Shown in pieces: positions 15,698-23,078 of a DNA stretch of 38,550 nucleotides (position 1 is the first letter of the stretch; every line of letters starts with the position of its first letter). The notes below the pieces were generated by a model, which made no database searches, was not told the DNA's origin, and was given only the letters and a program-made list of their open reading frames with translations. The position numbers and the translations under genes are program-made. This stretch comes from Ignavibacteria bacterium (GTDB taxonomy: Bacteria; Bacteroidota; Ignavibacteria; Kapaibacteriales; UBA2268): positions 1-38,550 of the forward strand of contig JAAYTD010000057.1 in the NCBI GenBank assembly GCA_012518115.1, written 5' to 3'.

Positions 15698-16564
15698 TTA
15701 AATTATACCAATTGAATTAACAATATTTTCCACAGAATGTTTATCCATTTTTGCAAAAGCAAACCATTTTTTACCTAAATCTTTTAATGAAGCACCAAGA
15801 TGATACACTTCCGTATTATCTATTATAATAAAACGATCATGGCTTTGGGTAAATGTTTTTATTTCAAAATTGCCGTATTGAGCATTGACTTTCTGCACAT
15901 CAAGTTGTAATTGTTTGCTTATCTTTTTTGTCAGTAACAAAACTTTTACATTTTTGTTTTTCTTTGCTAAATGTGTCAATGTGGTTTCATCTATATAGTT
16001 GTCAATTAGCACGATTTTATTTTTGGCAGATCGAATAATCTTTGAAGCCAATTCGTAAGCATCAAAAATTTGTCCCTCAAAAAATACGCCTTGAGTAGGC
16101 AATTCGCTTGATTTTATTTGGAAAGAAATTTCATCTACTCTCTCAGCAAGTTTTTCCACTGTACTTTCAACACGATTCATTCTTTGGTTAAGTGCATAAC
16201 CTTTTAACAAATAATCTTTTAAAACATTAGTAGCCCAAATTCTAAATTTTGTACCCTGTTTCGATTTTACTCTGTAACCTACTGAAATAATAACATCAAG
16301 GTTGTAGTACTCTACTTGTTGAGTTTGCATTTTCCCTTTAATTGCACCATGTATAGTGGTTGTCGCAAATTTTGCGACAACCAGTTCTTTAGCCAATTCT
16401 CCTTCATTAAAAATATTATTAATATGCTTACCAATAGTTTTTATATCTCTTCCAAAGAGTAATGCCAATTGCTGACGGTTTAGCCAAACAGTGTCATTTT
16501 CTAGCCTTACTTCAATACGCTCTGACAATTCATCAGATTGATATAGTATTAATTCATTACTCAT
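15698..16564 (-). CDS. RhuM-family DNA-binding protein fused to a PLD-like C-terminal domain
   Basis: A 288-aa protein. Residues ~1-130 match the Virulence_RhuM family: DTVWLNRQQLALLFGRDIKTIGKHINNIF (HTH-like), VVAKFATTT, YYNLDVIISVGYRVKSKQGTKFRIWAT. RhuM-type genes are frequent on phages, pathogenicity islands and beside defence genes. A helical linker is followed by a C-terminal domain (about 160-288) with VLIDNYIDETTL, VLLLTKK and SHDRFIIIDNTEVYHLGASL. This resembles a phospholipase D-like fold with one incomplete H-x-K-type motif (H-D-R). The function is unknown; DNA binding is inferred from the N-terminus. It has a separate promoter region of about 100 bp and lies 172 bp (AT-rich, nothing recognised) from the methylase genes. 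Confidence 0.75.
   Translation of the reverse strand: MSNELILYQSDELSERIEVRLENDTVWLNRQQLALLFGRDIKTIGKHINNIFNEGELAKELVVAKFATTTIHGAIKGKMQTQQVEYYNLDVIISVGYRVKSKQGTKFRIWATNVLKDYLLKGYALNQRMNRVESTVEKLAERVDEISFQIKSSELPTQGVFFEGQIFDAYELASKIIRSAKNKIVLIDNYIDETTLTHLAKKNKNVKVLLLTKKISKQLQLDVQKVNAQYGNFEIKTFTQSHDRFIIIDNTEVYHLGASLKDLGKKWFAFAKMDKHSVENIVNSIGII
16357..16383. repeat. 27-bp palindrome inside the RhuM gene
   Basis: Two 13-nt arms (TGGTTGTCGCAAA and its complement) surround one central base at 16370. The palindrome falls in the codons for VVAKFATT, a stretch that is itself conserved in RhuM proteins. Confidence 0.7.
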
Positions 16565-16624
16565 AAGCTACCTATTTTTGTTTTCGGAATAATTATCCAT
16601 TATCAATTAAATTAACTCCACATC

Positions 16625-16733
16625 AACTAGCGCCTGCCACCCTTCGTTCCATTTTTAAAACCTAATTTTCACTCTTATAAAAATATCCATCTTTAAGAGC
16701 TCTTAAAACTGTTTTCACATCTTCTAGTTTCTT
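16625..16733. repeat. Direct repeat B flanking the RM island (native GT2 3' end plus dispersed repeat)
   Basis: 16659-16733 covers the stop and last 23 codons of the GT2 gene and is 74/75 identical to 12630-12704. The adjoining 16625-16658 is another copy of the AACTAGCGCCTGCCACCC... dispersed repeat, 8 bp shorter than in repeat A. Because the complete GT2 gene reads into this copy, B is the original and A the extra one. Confidence 0.9.
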
Positions 16734-17513
16734 ACATCTTGTCAGCCAAACTAACGCATATCCGAATGGTCTTAAAATACGGACAGGCAGATTACCGTGC
16801 AAAACGTCCAAAACTATAAGGTTTCTTATCAAGTAATATGTTTTCCAATTAAATTCATGGTCATCAGCTACAGGTAGTTGTCTGTAGAAAATCGCATCGT
16901 TTACTATAGCTGTTTTCACTCCTATTTTTTTTAGCCTCAATGCATACTCGGTATCATCTGCTAATATAAAAATCTTTTTTTCTACAAATCCTACACGTTC
17001 AAAAATTGAACGATGGAACAACGGACCTTCAAGCGTAATTCCTTCTGCTAAAATCGTATCTCCAGTAAAATCTTCTTCTTGCACAATACTTGTCCAGATA
17101 CTTTTAAAAGGATTTGTCATATTCATTACTTTTGTATCATTATAAAAAACTTTGCCATCATCTTTTATTCGTTTCGGTACGACAACAAAATCTTTATCTG
17201 CAAATTTCAACAAATTTTCTAAACATTTTTCATCGGCTACAACATCGTCGTCCATTTGCCAAATCCATTCAAAACCTGCATTAAAAGCAGCTCGCGATCC
17301 TGTATATTGTCCGCCGGAGCTCCCTACATTCCCTTGCGTTATAACTTCTAAATCTTTTTGTTCGGCAAGCCATTCCAAAGTTCCGTCGGTACTACTATTA
17401 TTAACAACAAAAATTTTATCTATTTTATGTGTTTGGTTTCTCAAACCGTTAATTACTTTTTTTAATAATTCTAACCGATTATACGTAACAACAACCGCAG
17501 CTATATTTTTCAT
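16662..17513 (-). CDS. GT2 glycosyltransferase, GlfT-like (candidate galactofuranosyltransferase)
   Basis: A GT-A fold inverting transferase of 283 aa. The N-terminal AAVVVTYNRLELLKKVINGL and FVVNNSSTDGTLEWL are the nucleotide-sugar binding part. GNVGSSGG...AFNAGFEWIWQMDDDVV contains the metal-binding DDD motif. The G-N-x-G-x-x-GG...WxMDDD layout is that of rhamnosyl- and galactofuranosyltransferases of the GlfT1 type, and a glf gene lies about 10 kb away. It is translationally linked to the upstream GT4 gene (TGA, one base, ATG). Its last 23 codons are duplicated at 12630-12704. Sugar specificity is an inference. Confidence 0.85.
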   Translation of the reverse strand: MKNIAAVVVTYNRLELLKKVINGLRNQTHKIDKIFVVNNSSTDGTLEWLAEQKDLEVITQGNVGSSGGQYTGSRAAFNAGFEWIWQMDDDVVADEKCLENLLKFADKDFVVVPKRIKDDGKVFYNDTKVMNMTNPFKSIWTSIVQEEDFTGDTILAEGITLEGPLFHRSIFERVGFVEKKIFILADDTEYALRLKKIGVKTAIVNDAIFYRQLPVADDHEFNWKTYYLIRNLIVLDVLHGNLPVRILRPFGYALVWLTRCKKLEDVKTVLRALKDGYFYKSEN

Positions 17514-17514
17514 A

Positions 17515-18735
17515 TCATTTATTAATTAAGTTTTCAAAAAAGTTATGTAATTTATATGCTATTTGTTCATTTGAAAAATCGGATTTCACAAGCTCTAAAG
17601 CTTCTGTCCGTATTTTATGAATAAGTTCTTTGTTTTCAGATAGTTTTGTCATTATATCAATAAATTCTTCACCTGAATCTGCTAAAAAAATATTCTCATT
17701 ATTTTTTGCTCCAATACCTTCAGCGCCAATAGAAGTAGAAATAACCAAAGCACCATTAGCCATAGCTTCAATAATTTTGACGCGCATTCCACTACCAGAC
17801 AAAAGCGGAACAATCATAACAGGATATTGCCGCATAAAAGTATTTGCATCAGGAATTTCGCCGTGATATACCACATTTTTATATTTTTCTAACAAGCTTA
17901 CAAAGCTCTTAGGAGCATAGCGTCCAGCGATATGAAAGTATTTTTTTGGATTCTTTTCTGCAAATTCTTTCCAAACATTATCCAAAAACCAAATAACGCC
18001 CTCTTGATTAGGTATCCAATCTAATGCGCCAATGAAAAAGAAATCAGCAAGTTCCTTTTCTTCTATGCTGTTTACAATAGTTTCCGCATTAACTCCCGTT
18101 GGTATTACTGCAGAAGCTATATGTTTTTTCCCTTCTAATTTTTCTAAAAAATACGATAAATCTTTTGGAGTAACAGACAAAAAAGCATCAGAATTTTGCA
18201 GAACACTTATCTCATGCTGTCGCATTCGCTTAGCTAGTATCTTGTAATATATTCGCTTAATAGTATTTTTTTCAGCATTAGCAACTCTTTGCCATATTTC
18301 GTTTTCAACATTAGCAGTTCGAGCAACAATTTTTGCTTTAGAATACTTTCTAATAGTTGGAATATAAAACCCCATATTAGGCGATTCTATTTGCACAATA
18401 TCAAAATGTTTTTTCTTTAATAGTTCTTTTAGTCTGTGATTATATTCAGCATTAAAGAAACGTTCGGAATTGTACGGTAATTTTGAAAACAGTAAATTTT
18501 TCAGCGCTAAGTTCCATTTCAAATCTGTATTTATCGCCCAAGCAATTAATTCTACATTTTCAGGCAATTGATCTTTTACGTTTTCAACATCAATATAATG
18601 TTTGTTCGTATTTAGAGCAAAAACTGTAATTTTATCACCAATTTTTTCAAGATTTTCAATTAAAGTCCATACTCCTATAGTTCCACCATCTTTTGGCGGA
18701 AAAGGCACACGACTACATAAGTTCAAAATATCCAT
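17515..18735 (-). CDS. GT-B glycosyltransferase (GT4-like)
   Basis: A 406-aa cytoplasmic or membrane-associated transferase. The N-terminal acceptor-side motif is CSRVPFPPKDGGTIGVWTLI. The C-terminal Rossmann half has FFIGALDWIPNQEGVIWFL, FHIAGRYAPKSF, and VPLLSGSGMRVKIIEAMANGALVISTSIGAEGI, where the E(x7)E-like donor-binding segment lies. This is the pattern of GT4/GT1 family proteins of polysaccharide loci. Its stop is one base before the GT2 start, so both are in one operon. It is separated from ugd by an apparent terminator. Donor and acceptor unknown. Confidence 0.87.
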   Translation of the reverse strand: MDILNLCSRVPFPPKDGGTIGVWTLIENLEKIGDKITVFALNTNKHYIDVENVKDQLPENVELIAWAINTDLKWNLALKNLLFSKLPYNSERFFNAEYNHRLKELLKKKHFDIVQIESPNMGFYIPTIRKYSKAKIVARTANVENEIWQRVANAEKNTIKRIYYKILAKRMRQHEISVLQNSDAFLSVTPKDLSYFLEKLEGKKHIASAVIPTGVNAETIVNSIEEKELADFFFIGALDWIPNQEGVIWFLDNVWKEFAEKNPKKYFHIAGRYAPKSFVSLLEKYKNVVYHGEIPDANTFMRQYPVMIVPLLSGSGMRVKIIEAMANGALVISTSIGAEGIGAKNNENIFLADSGEEFIDIMTKLSENKELIHKIRTEALELVKSDFSNEQIAYKLHNFFENLINK

Positions 18736-18750
18736 CGTCTTGCAAGTCCA

Positions 18751-18797
18751 AAAAAAAACTACTTACTTAGAACTAGCGCCAAGTTTTGTAGTTTTTT
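18751..18797 (-). terminator. Terminator after ugd
   Basis: AAAAAACTAC (18753-18762) pairs with GTAGTTTTTT (18788-18797). On the minus strand the stem is followed by a long T run just after the ugd stop. The 25-nt loop contains AACTAGCGCC, the same 10-mer that begins the island repeats at 12588 and 16625. Confidence 0.6.
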
Positions 18798-18815
18798 ATT
18801 AATAAGTTTCAGAAT

Positions 18816-20159
18816 TTATTTATTAATAACATCAGGTCGCCCTATACTAAAATAGTTTATTCCACGCTTTCTCATATCTTCCAAAGCAAATAAATTTCTG
18901 CCGTCAAAAATTGTATTATTTTTCAGTTTTGATTTTATAACTTCAAAATCTGGAGTTCTGAATATATTCCATTCCGTACAAATTACAAGTACATCAGCAT
19001 CATTTAATGCGTCATACATTTTTTCTACAAGTTCAATTTTATCACCATAAAGTTTTCTTGTATTTTCCATAGCTTCAGGATCAAAAGCAGAAATCTGTGC
19101 TTTACGTTCAAGCAAGAAGTTAATCAATTTATGAGCTGGCGCTTCCCTAACATCATCTGTGTTCGGTTTGAAAGCAAGTCCCCAAATAGCAATTTTTTTT
19201 CCGCTCAAATCGTCATTAAAATATCGGCTTATTCTTTCACTAAATCTATTGATTTGTCTATGGTTAGCTTTTTCAGCATGTTCTACTATACTAAGAGGTG
19301 TATTAGCTTCTCTCGCAGTAAAAGCAAGAGCCCGAACATCTTTAGGAAAACAAGAGCCACCATATCCGATGCCCGCATAAAGGAACATTTTTCCTATACG
19401 CGGATCTGCTCCCATTCCATAACGAATTTTATCTATATTAGCACCAACTTTTTCACAATATGCAGAAAGTTCATTCATAAAAGAAATTTTTGTCGCTAAA
19501 AACGAATTTGCAGCATATTTCGTAATTTCTGCACTTCTTTCGTCCATAACAAAAATAGGATTGCCAGAACGTACAAAAGGAGCATATAAGTTTCGCAAAA
19601 TATCTTCTGCCCATTTATCAGTTGTTCCTATCACAACTCTATCCGGCTTTAGAGATTCTTCAAGCGCTGTTCCTTCACTCAAAAACTCAGGATTACTAAC
19701 AACAGTAAAACGCTCTTTCGGTAAGTGCTTAAGCAAAATATTATGAACTTTATCAGCAGTTCCAACAGGAACAGTACTTTTGTTAATGATAATTCTTTTC
19801 TCTGTATTTTTAGATTTTGCGATAAGTTCGCCTAAAGCATCAGCCATATTAAGAACATGATGCAAATCAGCCGAACCGTCTTCATTTGGTGGAGTTGGCA
19901 AACAAAGAAAAATTATACTGCATTTCTCAACGCATTCCTCTAAATTCGTCGTAAATACAATATTTTCATTTTTCAAATTGCTTTCTAAAAGCCTATCTAG
20001 TCCCGGCTCATAAATCGTACAAATACCTTGCTTTAACTTCTCTACTTTTTCCTCATCTATATCCACGCAACATACGTTATTACCTGTAGAAGCAAAACAA
20101 TTTCCCGTAACAAGTCCAACATAACCCGTACCAATAATGCCTATGTTATTGTATGCCAT
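18816..20159 (-). CDS. ugd: UDP-glucose 6-dehydrogenase
   Basis: Oxidises UDP-glucose to UDP-glucuronate with two NAD+, supplying uronic acid for surface polysaccharides. The 447-aa protein has the N-terminal NAD site NIGIIGTGYVGLVTGNCF, the substrate loop VSNPEFLSEGTA (153-164), and the catalytic cysteine in GIGYGGSCFPKD (Cys270). The C-terminal domain reads KIAIWGLAFKPNTDDVREAP. All family residues are present. UDP-N-acetylmannosamine-type dehydrogenases are related, but the GSCFPKD motif and length fit Ugd best. It sits upstream of the two glycosyltransferases in the same direction, consistent with a common pathway. Confidence 0.94.
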   Translation of the reverse strand: MAYNNIGIIGTGYVGLVTGNCFASTGNNVCCVDIDEEKVEKLKQGICTIYEPGLDRLLESNLKNENIVFTTNLEECVEKCSIIFLCLPTPPNEDGSADLHHVLNMADALGELIAKSKNTEKRIIINKSTVPVGTADKVHNILLKHLPKERFTVVSNPEFLSEGTALEESLKPDRVVIGTTDKWAEDILRNLYAPFVRSGNPIFVMDERSAEITKYAANSFLATKISFMNELSAYCEKVGANIDKIRYGMGADPRIGKMFLYAGIGYGGSCFPKDVRALAFTAREANTPLSIVEHAEKANHRQINRFSERISRYFNDDLSGKKIAIWGLAFKPNTDDVREAPAHKLINFLLERKAQISAFDPEAMENTRKLYGDKIELVEKMYDALNDADVLVICTEWNIFRTPDFEVIKSKLKNNTIFDGRNLFALEDMRKRGINYFSIGRPDVINK

Positions 20160-20266
20160 ATTTTTTTACCTAATTACAATTATTAATTAACATCTTAAAA
20201 AATTACTAAAATAAGGAAAAAAAATGAATTTATAAACGAATTTAATTAATTTAGTGAATTTCGTCC

Positions 20267-21424
20267 CTATTTCTGAAACGGCGAAATACTTCCAAGAACC
20301 AAACTTTGACTAGCGCCGGTAATATGCGGAACATTGCCCGCCACCCCATTTAAGGTCAAAAATCCTAAAAATGCAAAAGCTATAGCTTCATAAAATTGAC
20401 TGGAAATACCTTTAAAATCAGACGATAAAACAGTAAATTCTTCGCCCAATTTTGCTTTAAGTAGCTCCATAAGAAAAAGATTTTCAGCACCACCACCTTT
20501 AACAACTACTTCACCACCTTTGCAACAGTAATTTATAGCATTTGCTATAGTTATCACTGTTAGTTCTGTCAATGTTCGCACTGCATCACAACTAACTAGC
20601 TCGCTTTCTATGTTCAATTCCTTTACAGTATTTTCAAATAAATTTAGATTAAAAATCTCGCGTCCACAAGATTTTGGAGGAGCTCTATGAAAATAATCTA
20701 TAGATAATAATTTTTTTAATAATTCTTGGTTCACCTTCCCTGTTCTTGCTATATCGCCGTTTTTATCAAAAGGAATATTAAAGTATTTTTGAACATATTC
20801 ATCTATTAAGACATTTCCACAACCTGTATCAAAAGCTATAATATCTTGCAAGTTAGCATTTGGAGGAATAAAAGTTATATTCGCCATTCCACCGATATTT
20901 AATGCTATTACATTTTTTTCAGATTTTAAGAAATAAAAATCAAAGATTGGAACAAGCGGAGCTCCTTGCCCACCTAAAATTAAATCGGCAGAACGAAAAT
21001 CAGAAACTACCGTTTTTTCAATTAAAACAGAAAGAGCCGAAGCATTTGTCAATTGCAAAGTTGAACGTGTTTCCTCGCCTGCAAACTCTTTGTTTTCAGG
21101 ATTATGCCAAACCGTCTGACCATGAATAGCTACAGCATCTATAGAACGAAAATCTAACCGATTATTCTCTACAAATTTCTTTATACATTTTGCAAAAAAC
21201 ACAGAAAGAGCAAAATGTAATTGTGATATACTTGAAGTCGTAGCTATGTCGTCAATCGCTCTTTTTATCTCAACTTGTAATTTTAATGGAAAAGGAAATC
21301 TATCACTAGCTAGTAAGTTAAAATTATACTTTTTATTCTTATCAACAAAAAAATTGGCAGCAACAATATCTAAGTTATCTATAGAAGTGCCTGTCATTAT
21401 TCCTATAATAGTTTTATTTTGCAT
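20267..21424 (-). CDS. anmK: Anhydro-N-acetylmuramic acid kinase
   Basis: Peptidoglycan recycling: converts 1,6-anhydroMurNAc and ATP to MurNAc-6-phosphate. Motifs are IGIMTGTSIDNLDIV (ATP/substrate site), VAIHGQTVWHNP, VSDFRSADLILGGQGAPLVP and NIGGMANITFI, in normal order and length (386 aa). The start is set at the ATG at 21424 rather than the in-frame ATG at 21454: the latter lies within the -7 box at 21452-21459, and homologues begin just before the GTSxD motif. No murQ or other recycling gene is adjacent. A 107-bp AT-rich gap separates it from ugd. Confidence 0.92.
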   Translation of the reverse strand: MQNKTIIGIMTGTSIDNLDIVAANFFVDKNKKYNFNLLASDRFPFPLKLQVEIKRAIDDIATTSSISQLHFALSVFFAKCIKKFVENNRLDFRSIDAVAIHGQTVWHNPENKEFAGEETRSTLQLTNASALSVLIEKTVVSDFRSADLILGGQGAPLVPIFDFYFLKSEKNVIALNIGGMANITFIPPNANLQDIIAFDTGCGNVLIDEYVQKYFNIPFDKNGDIARTGKVNQELLKKLLSIDYFHRAPPKSCGREIFNLNLFENTVKELNIESELVSCDAVRTLTELTVITIANAINYCCKGGEVVVKGGGAENLFLMELLKAKLGEEFTVLSSDFKGISSQFYEAIAFAFLGFLTLNGVAGNVPHITGASQSLVLGSISPFQK

Positions 21425-21451
21425 TTTTATCAAAAAAATTAACTTAAAAAG

Positions 21452-21459
21452 CAAATATA
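21452..21459 (-). promoter_or_regulatory. -7 box for anmK
   Basis: CAAATATA on the + strand, i.e. TATATTTG on the coding strand, a full match to TAnnTTTG. Transcription would begin near 21445, about 20 nt before the chosen anmK start. No clear TTTG was found at -33. Confidence 0.5.
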
Positions 21460-21547
21460 ACTTTTTTTGGATATATAATTTATATGTATTAAGTTATTTT
21501 TCTTGCTAAAATATGCATTCAACTTTTTTTATTTCGTTCTTTTTTAT

Positions 21548-21668
21548 TATATTTACTAAACAATAATGTGTCAAAATAATATTTTTTTCACTTATCAAAA
21601 CGCAAGAATAAAGGAGGCTTGCAAACATGGAATTTAGCGAGAGCCATGAGAAAATAAAGGGTAGCTGA
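21548..21668 (+). promoter_or_regulatory. Structured leader of the lipoprotein pair (two hairpins)
   Basis: A weak -7 box, TATATTTA (21548-21555), would start a transcript with a ~140-nt leader. It contains hairpin 1, GCAAG (21602-21606)/CTTGC (21618-21622), with the perfect Shine-Dalgarno AAGGAGG (21611-21617) in its loop. Hairpin 2 is CATGG (21626-21630)/CCATG (21644-21648) and holds an ATG. No riboswitch class was recognised. A run GAAAATATTTTTT follows at 21667-21679. Confidence 0.45.
21627..21668 (+). CDS. Possible 13-residue leader peptide (upstream ORF)
   Basis: ATG at 21627 opens a 13-codon frame (MEFSESHEKIKGS) ending in TGA at 21666-21668, 36 nt before the first lipoprotein gene. 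AAGGAGG, the best Shine-Dalgarno in the window, lies 9 nt upstream, an ideal spacing. Bacteroidota genes usually lack such sites, which makes it stand out. Both elements sit within small hairpins. Whether it is translated is unknown, and a chance short frame remains possible. Confidence 0.35.
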   Translation: MEFSESHEKIKGS

Positions 21669-21704
21669 AAATATTTTTTAATAATTTAATCAAGAAAATC
21701 AAAT

Positions 21705-22379
21705 ATGGAACATTATAAAAAAAATATATTATCATCGTTGATGCTTAGCATATTATTACTATTTTCATTAAGTTTTACTAGCTGCTTAAAAGATGACAAT
21801 ATTATAAATTCAGAAGTAAATAATAATGATATTGAGTATTATATTTACGACAAAAATGGTGAGGAAATACATTATGCTAAGTGCAAGCATAGAGTATTAA
21901 TTTATATAAACCATGAAGAAAATTTGAATGAAGTTTTAGATGAACTTAAAAGTAAAGACTTAATTTCTCCTACAGACATTTCTTATAGTTCTAATAGACT
22001 ATATGCAAAAATAGATTCTACAAGAACTGATGTTGTTTCACGTATCAAATCTACTAAAAATGTAGAAAGTGTTCATTATATGGTACAACCGATAGAAATA
22101 GTACCAAATGATGATGATTTTTTAGCTGCAAGTAATACTATTATTTTAATGACTAAATCAGATGTTGACGTTAATGAAATTTTAGAAAAGATTGGAATAT
22201 CTTCTTTAATTGATAAAGTTGAACATGCTCTTTTTACAACTGCACCTATTTATCATCTCTATTTTATAACTACAGATTTAGATTTTTATAAAATTTCAAG
22301 AGATTTATATAAAACTGGATTATGTGTATATGCACAACCAAATTTTTGGATGCATATAAAACACCCTTATCCTTTTTAA
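21705..22379 (+). CDS. Lipoprotein with two propeptide-like modules, copy 1
   Basis: A 224-aa predicted lipoprotein. The signal sequence ends in the lipobox LSFTSC (Cys27), followed by KDDN; an acidic or charged tail after Cys often marks surface-exposed lipoproteins in Bacteroidota. After a linker come two similar alpha/beta modules. The first (about 62-131) reads HRVLIYINHEENLNEVLDELK ... LYAKIDSTRTDVVSRIKSTKNVESVHYMVQP. The second (about 145-218) ends DLDFYKISRDLYKTGLCVYAQPNF. That ending closely resembles the prodomain ends of Bacteroidota subtilases (ANxLYExGLFEYAEPNF-type), but no protease domain follows. A role as a protease inhibitor or a binding protein is inferred only from this. 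No ribosome site is evident directly upstream. Confidence 0.75.
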   Translation: MEHYKKNILSSLMLSILLLFSLSFTSCLKDDNIINSEVNNNDIEYYIYDKNGEEIHYAKCKHRVLIYINHEENLNEVLDELKSKDLISPTDISYSSNRLYAKIDSTRTDVVSRIKSTKNVESVHYMVQPIEIVPNDDDFLAASNTIILMTKSDVDVNEILEKIGISSLIDKVEHALFTTAPIYHLYFITTDLDFYKISRDLYKTGLCVYAQPNFWMHIKHPYPF

Positions 22380-22397
22380 TTTTTAGGAGATAAAGAA

Positions 22398-23078
22398 ATG
22401 GAACATTATAAAAAAAGTATATTATCATCATTGATGCTTAGCATATTATTGCTATTTTTATTAAGTTTTACTAGCTGCTTAAAAGATGATAATATTGTAA
22501 ATTCAGAAGTAAATAATAATGATATTGAGTATTATATTTATGACCAGAATGGTGAGGAAATACATTATGCTAAGTGCAAGCATAGAATTGTAATTTATGT
22601 CAAATATGAAGAAAAACTTAATGAAGTTTTAAATGAAATTAAAAGCAAAAACTTCAAAGGTTTAATTTCTATTGGTGCTTCTTCTAGTTCTAATATTCTA
22701 TATGCAAAAATAGATTCTACAAGAACAGATATTGTTAAAAATATTAAAACTATTAAAAATGTAGAAAGCGTTCATTATATGGTACAATCAATAGAGATAG
22801 CACCAAGTGAAGATGAATTTTTAGTTACAAGTAATGCTATTAATTTAAAGACTAAATCAGATATTGACATTAATGAAGTTTTAAAAAAACTAGAACTAAC
22901 TTCTTTAGTTGATAAAATTGTAGATCGTCCTTTTACAGATGAGCCTATTTATACTGTTTATTTTACAACAACAGATTTAGATTTTTATAAACTCTCACGA
23001 GATTTATATAAAACTGGATTATGTGTATATGCAAGCCCTGATTTTTTGATGCAATTAAAACACCCTTATCCTTTTTAA
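22398..23078 (+). CDS. Lipoprotein with two propeptide-like modules, copy 2
   Basis: Tandem paralogue of the preceding gene (226 aa, roughly 70% identical by eye), with lipobox LSFTSC at the same place. The signal peptide, the linker and the segments FYK.SRDLYKTGLCVYA and KHPYPF are nearly identical. The middle of each module varies more (KSKNFKGLISIGASSSS versus KSKDLISPTDISYSS). It has a good ribosome site, TAGGAGATAAAG, before the ATG, and sits 18 bp after copy 1 in an evident operon. Divergence concentrated in the presumed interaction surface, with constant ends, suggests diversification after duplication. Function unknown. Confidence 0.75.
   Translation: MEHYKKSILSSLMLSILLLFLLSFTSCLKDDNIVNSEVNNNDIEYYIYDQNGEEIHYAKCKHRIVIYVKYEEKLNEVLNEIKSKNFKGLISIGASSSSNILYAKIDSTRTDIVKNIKTIKNVESVHYMVQSIEIAPSEDEFLVTSNAINLKTKSDIDINEVLKKLELTSLVDKIVDRPFTDEPIYTVYFTTTDLDFYKLSRDLYKTGLCVYASPDFLMQLKHPYPF

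Larger units (their letters stand above)
12588..16733. mobile_element. Putative restriction-modification/RhuM genomic island bounded by direct repeats
   Basis: A block of about 4.1 kb holds two DNA methyltransferases, an endonuclease, a methyltransferase remnant and a RhuM-like protein, all on the minus strand. It is bounded by imperfect direct repeats (12588-12704 and 16625-16733) that share the 3' end of the GT2 gene. Homologous recombination between them would excise the block and leave one intact GT2 end. No integrase, transposase or terminal inverted repeat was found. The boundaries therefore reflect the repeats, and the mechanism (site-specific integration now lacking its recombinase, or recombination between duplicated segments) is inferred. 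Confidence 0.6.

Noticed and set aside
17152-17529. Plus-strand 125-aa frame opposite GT2
   Set aside because: It lies antisense to a well-supported glycosyltransferase, with no promoter, ribosome site or recognisable domain.
21602-21668. Known riboswitch (c-di-GMP, preQ1, THF, fluoride and others considered)
   Set aside because: The conserved cores of these classes could not be matched; only two simple hairpins are evident.
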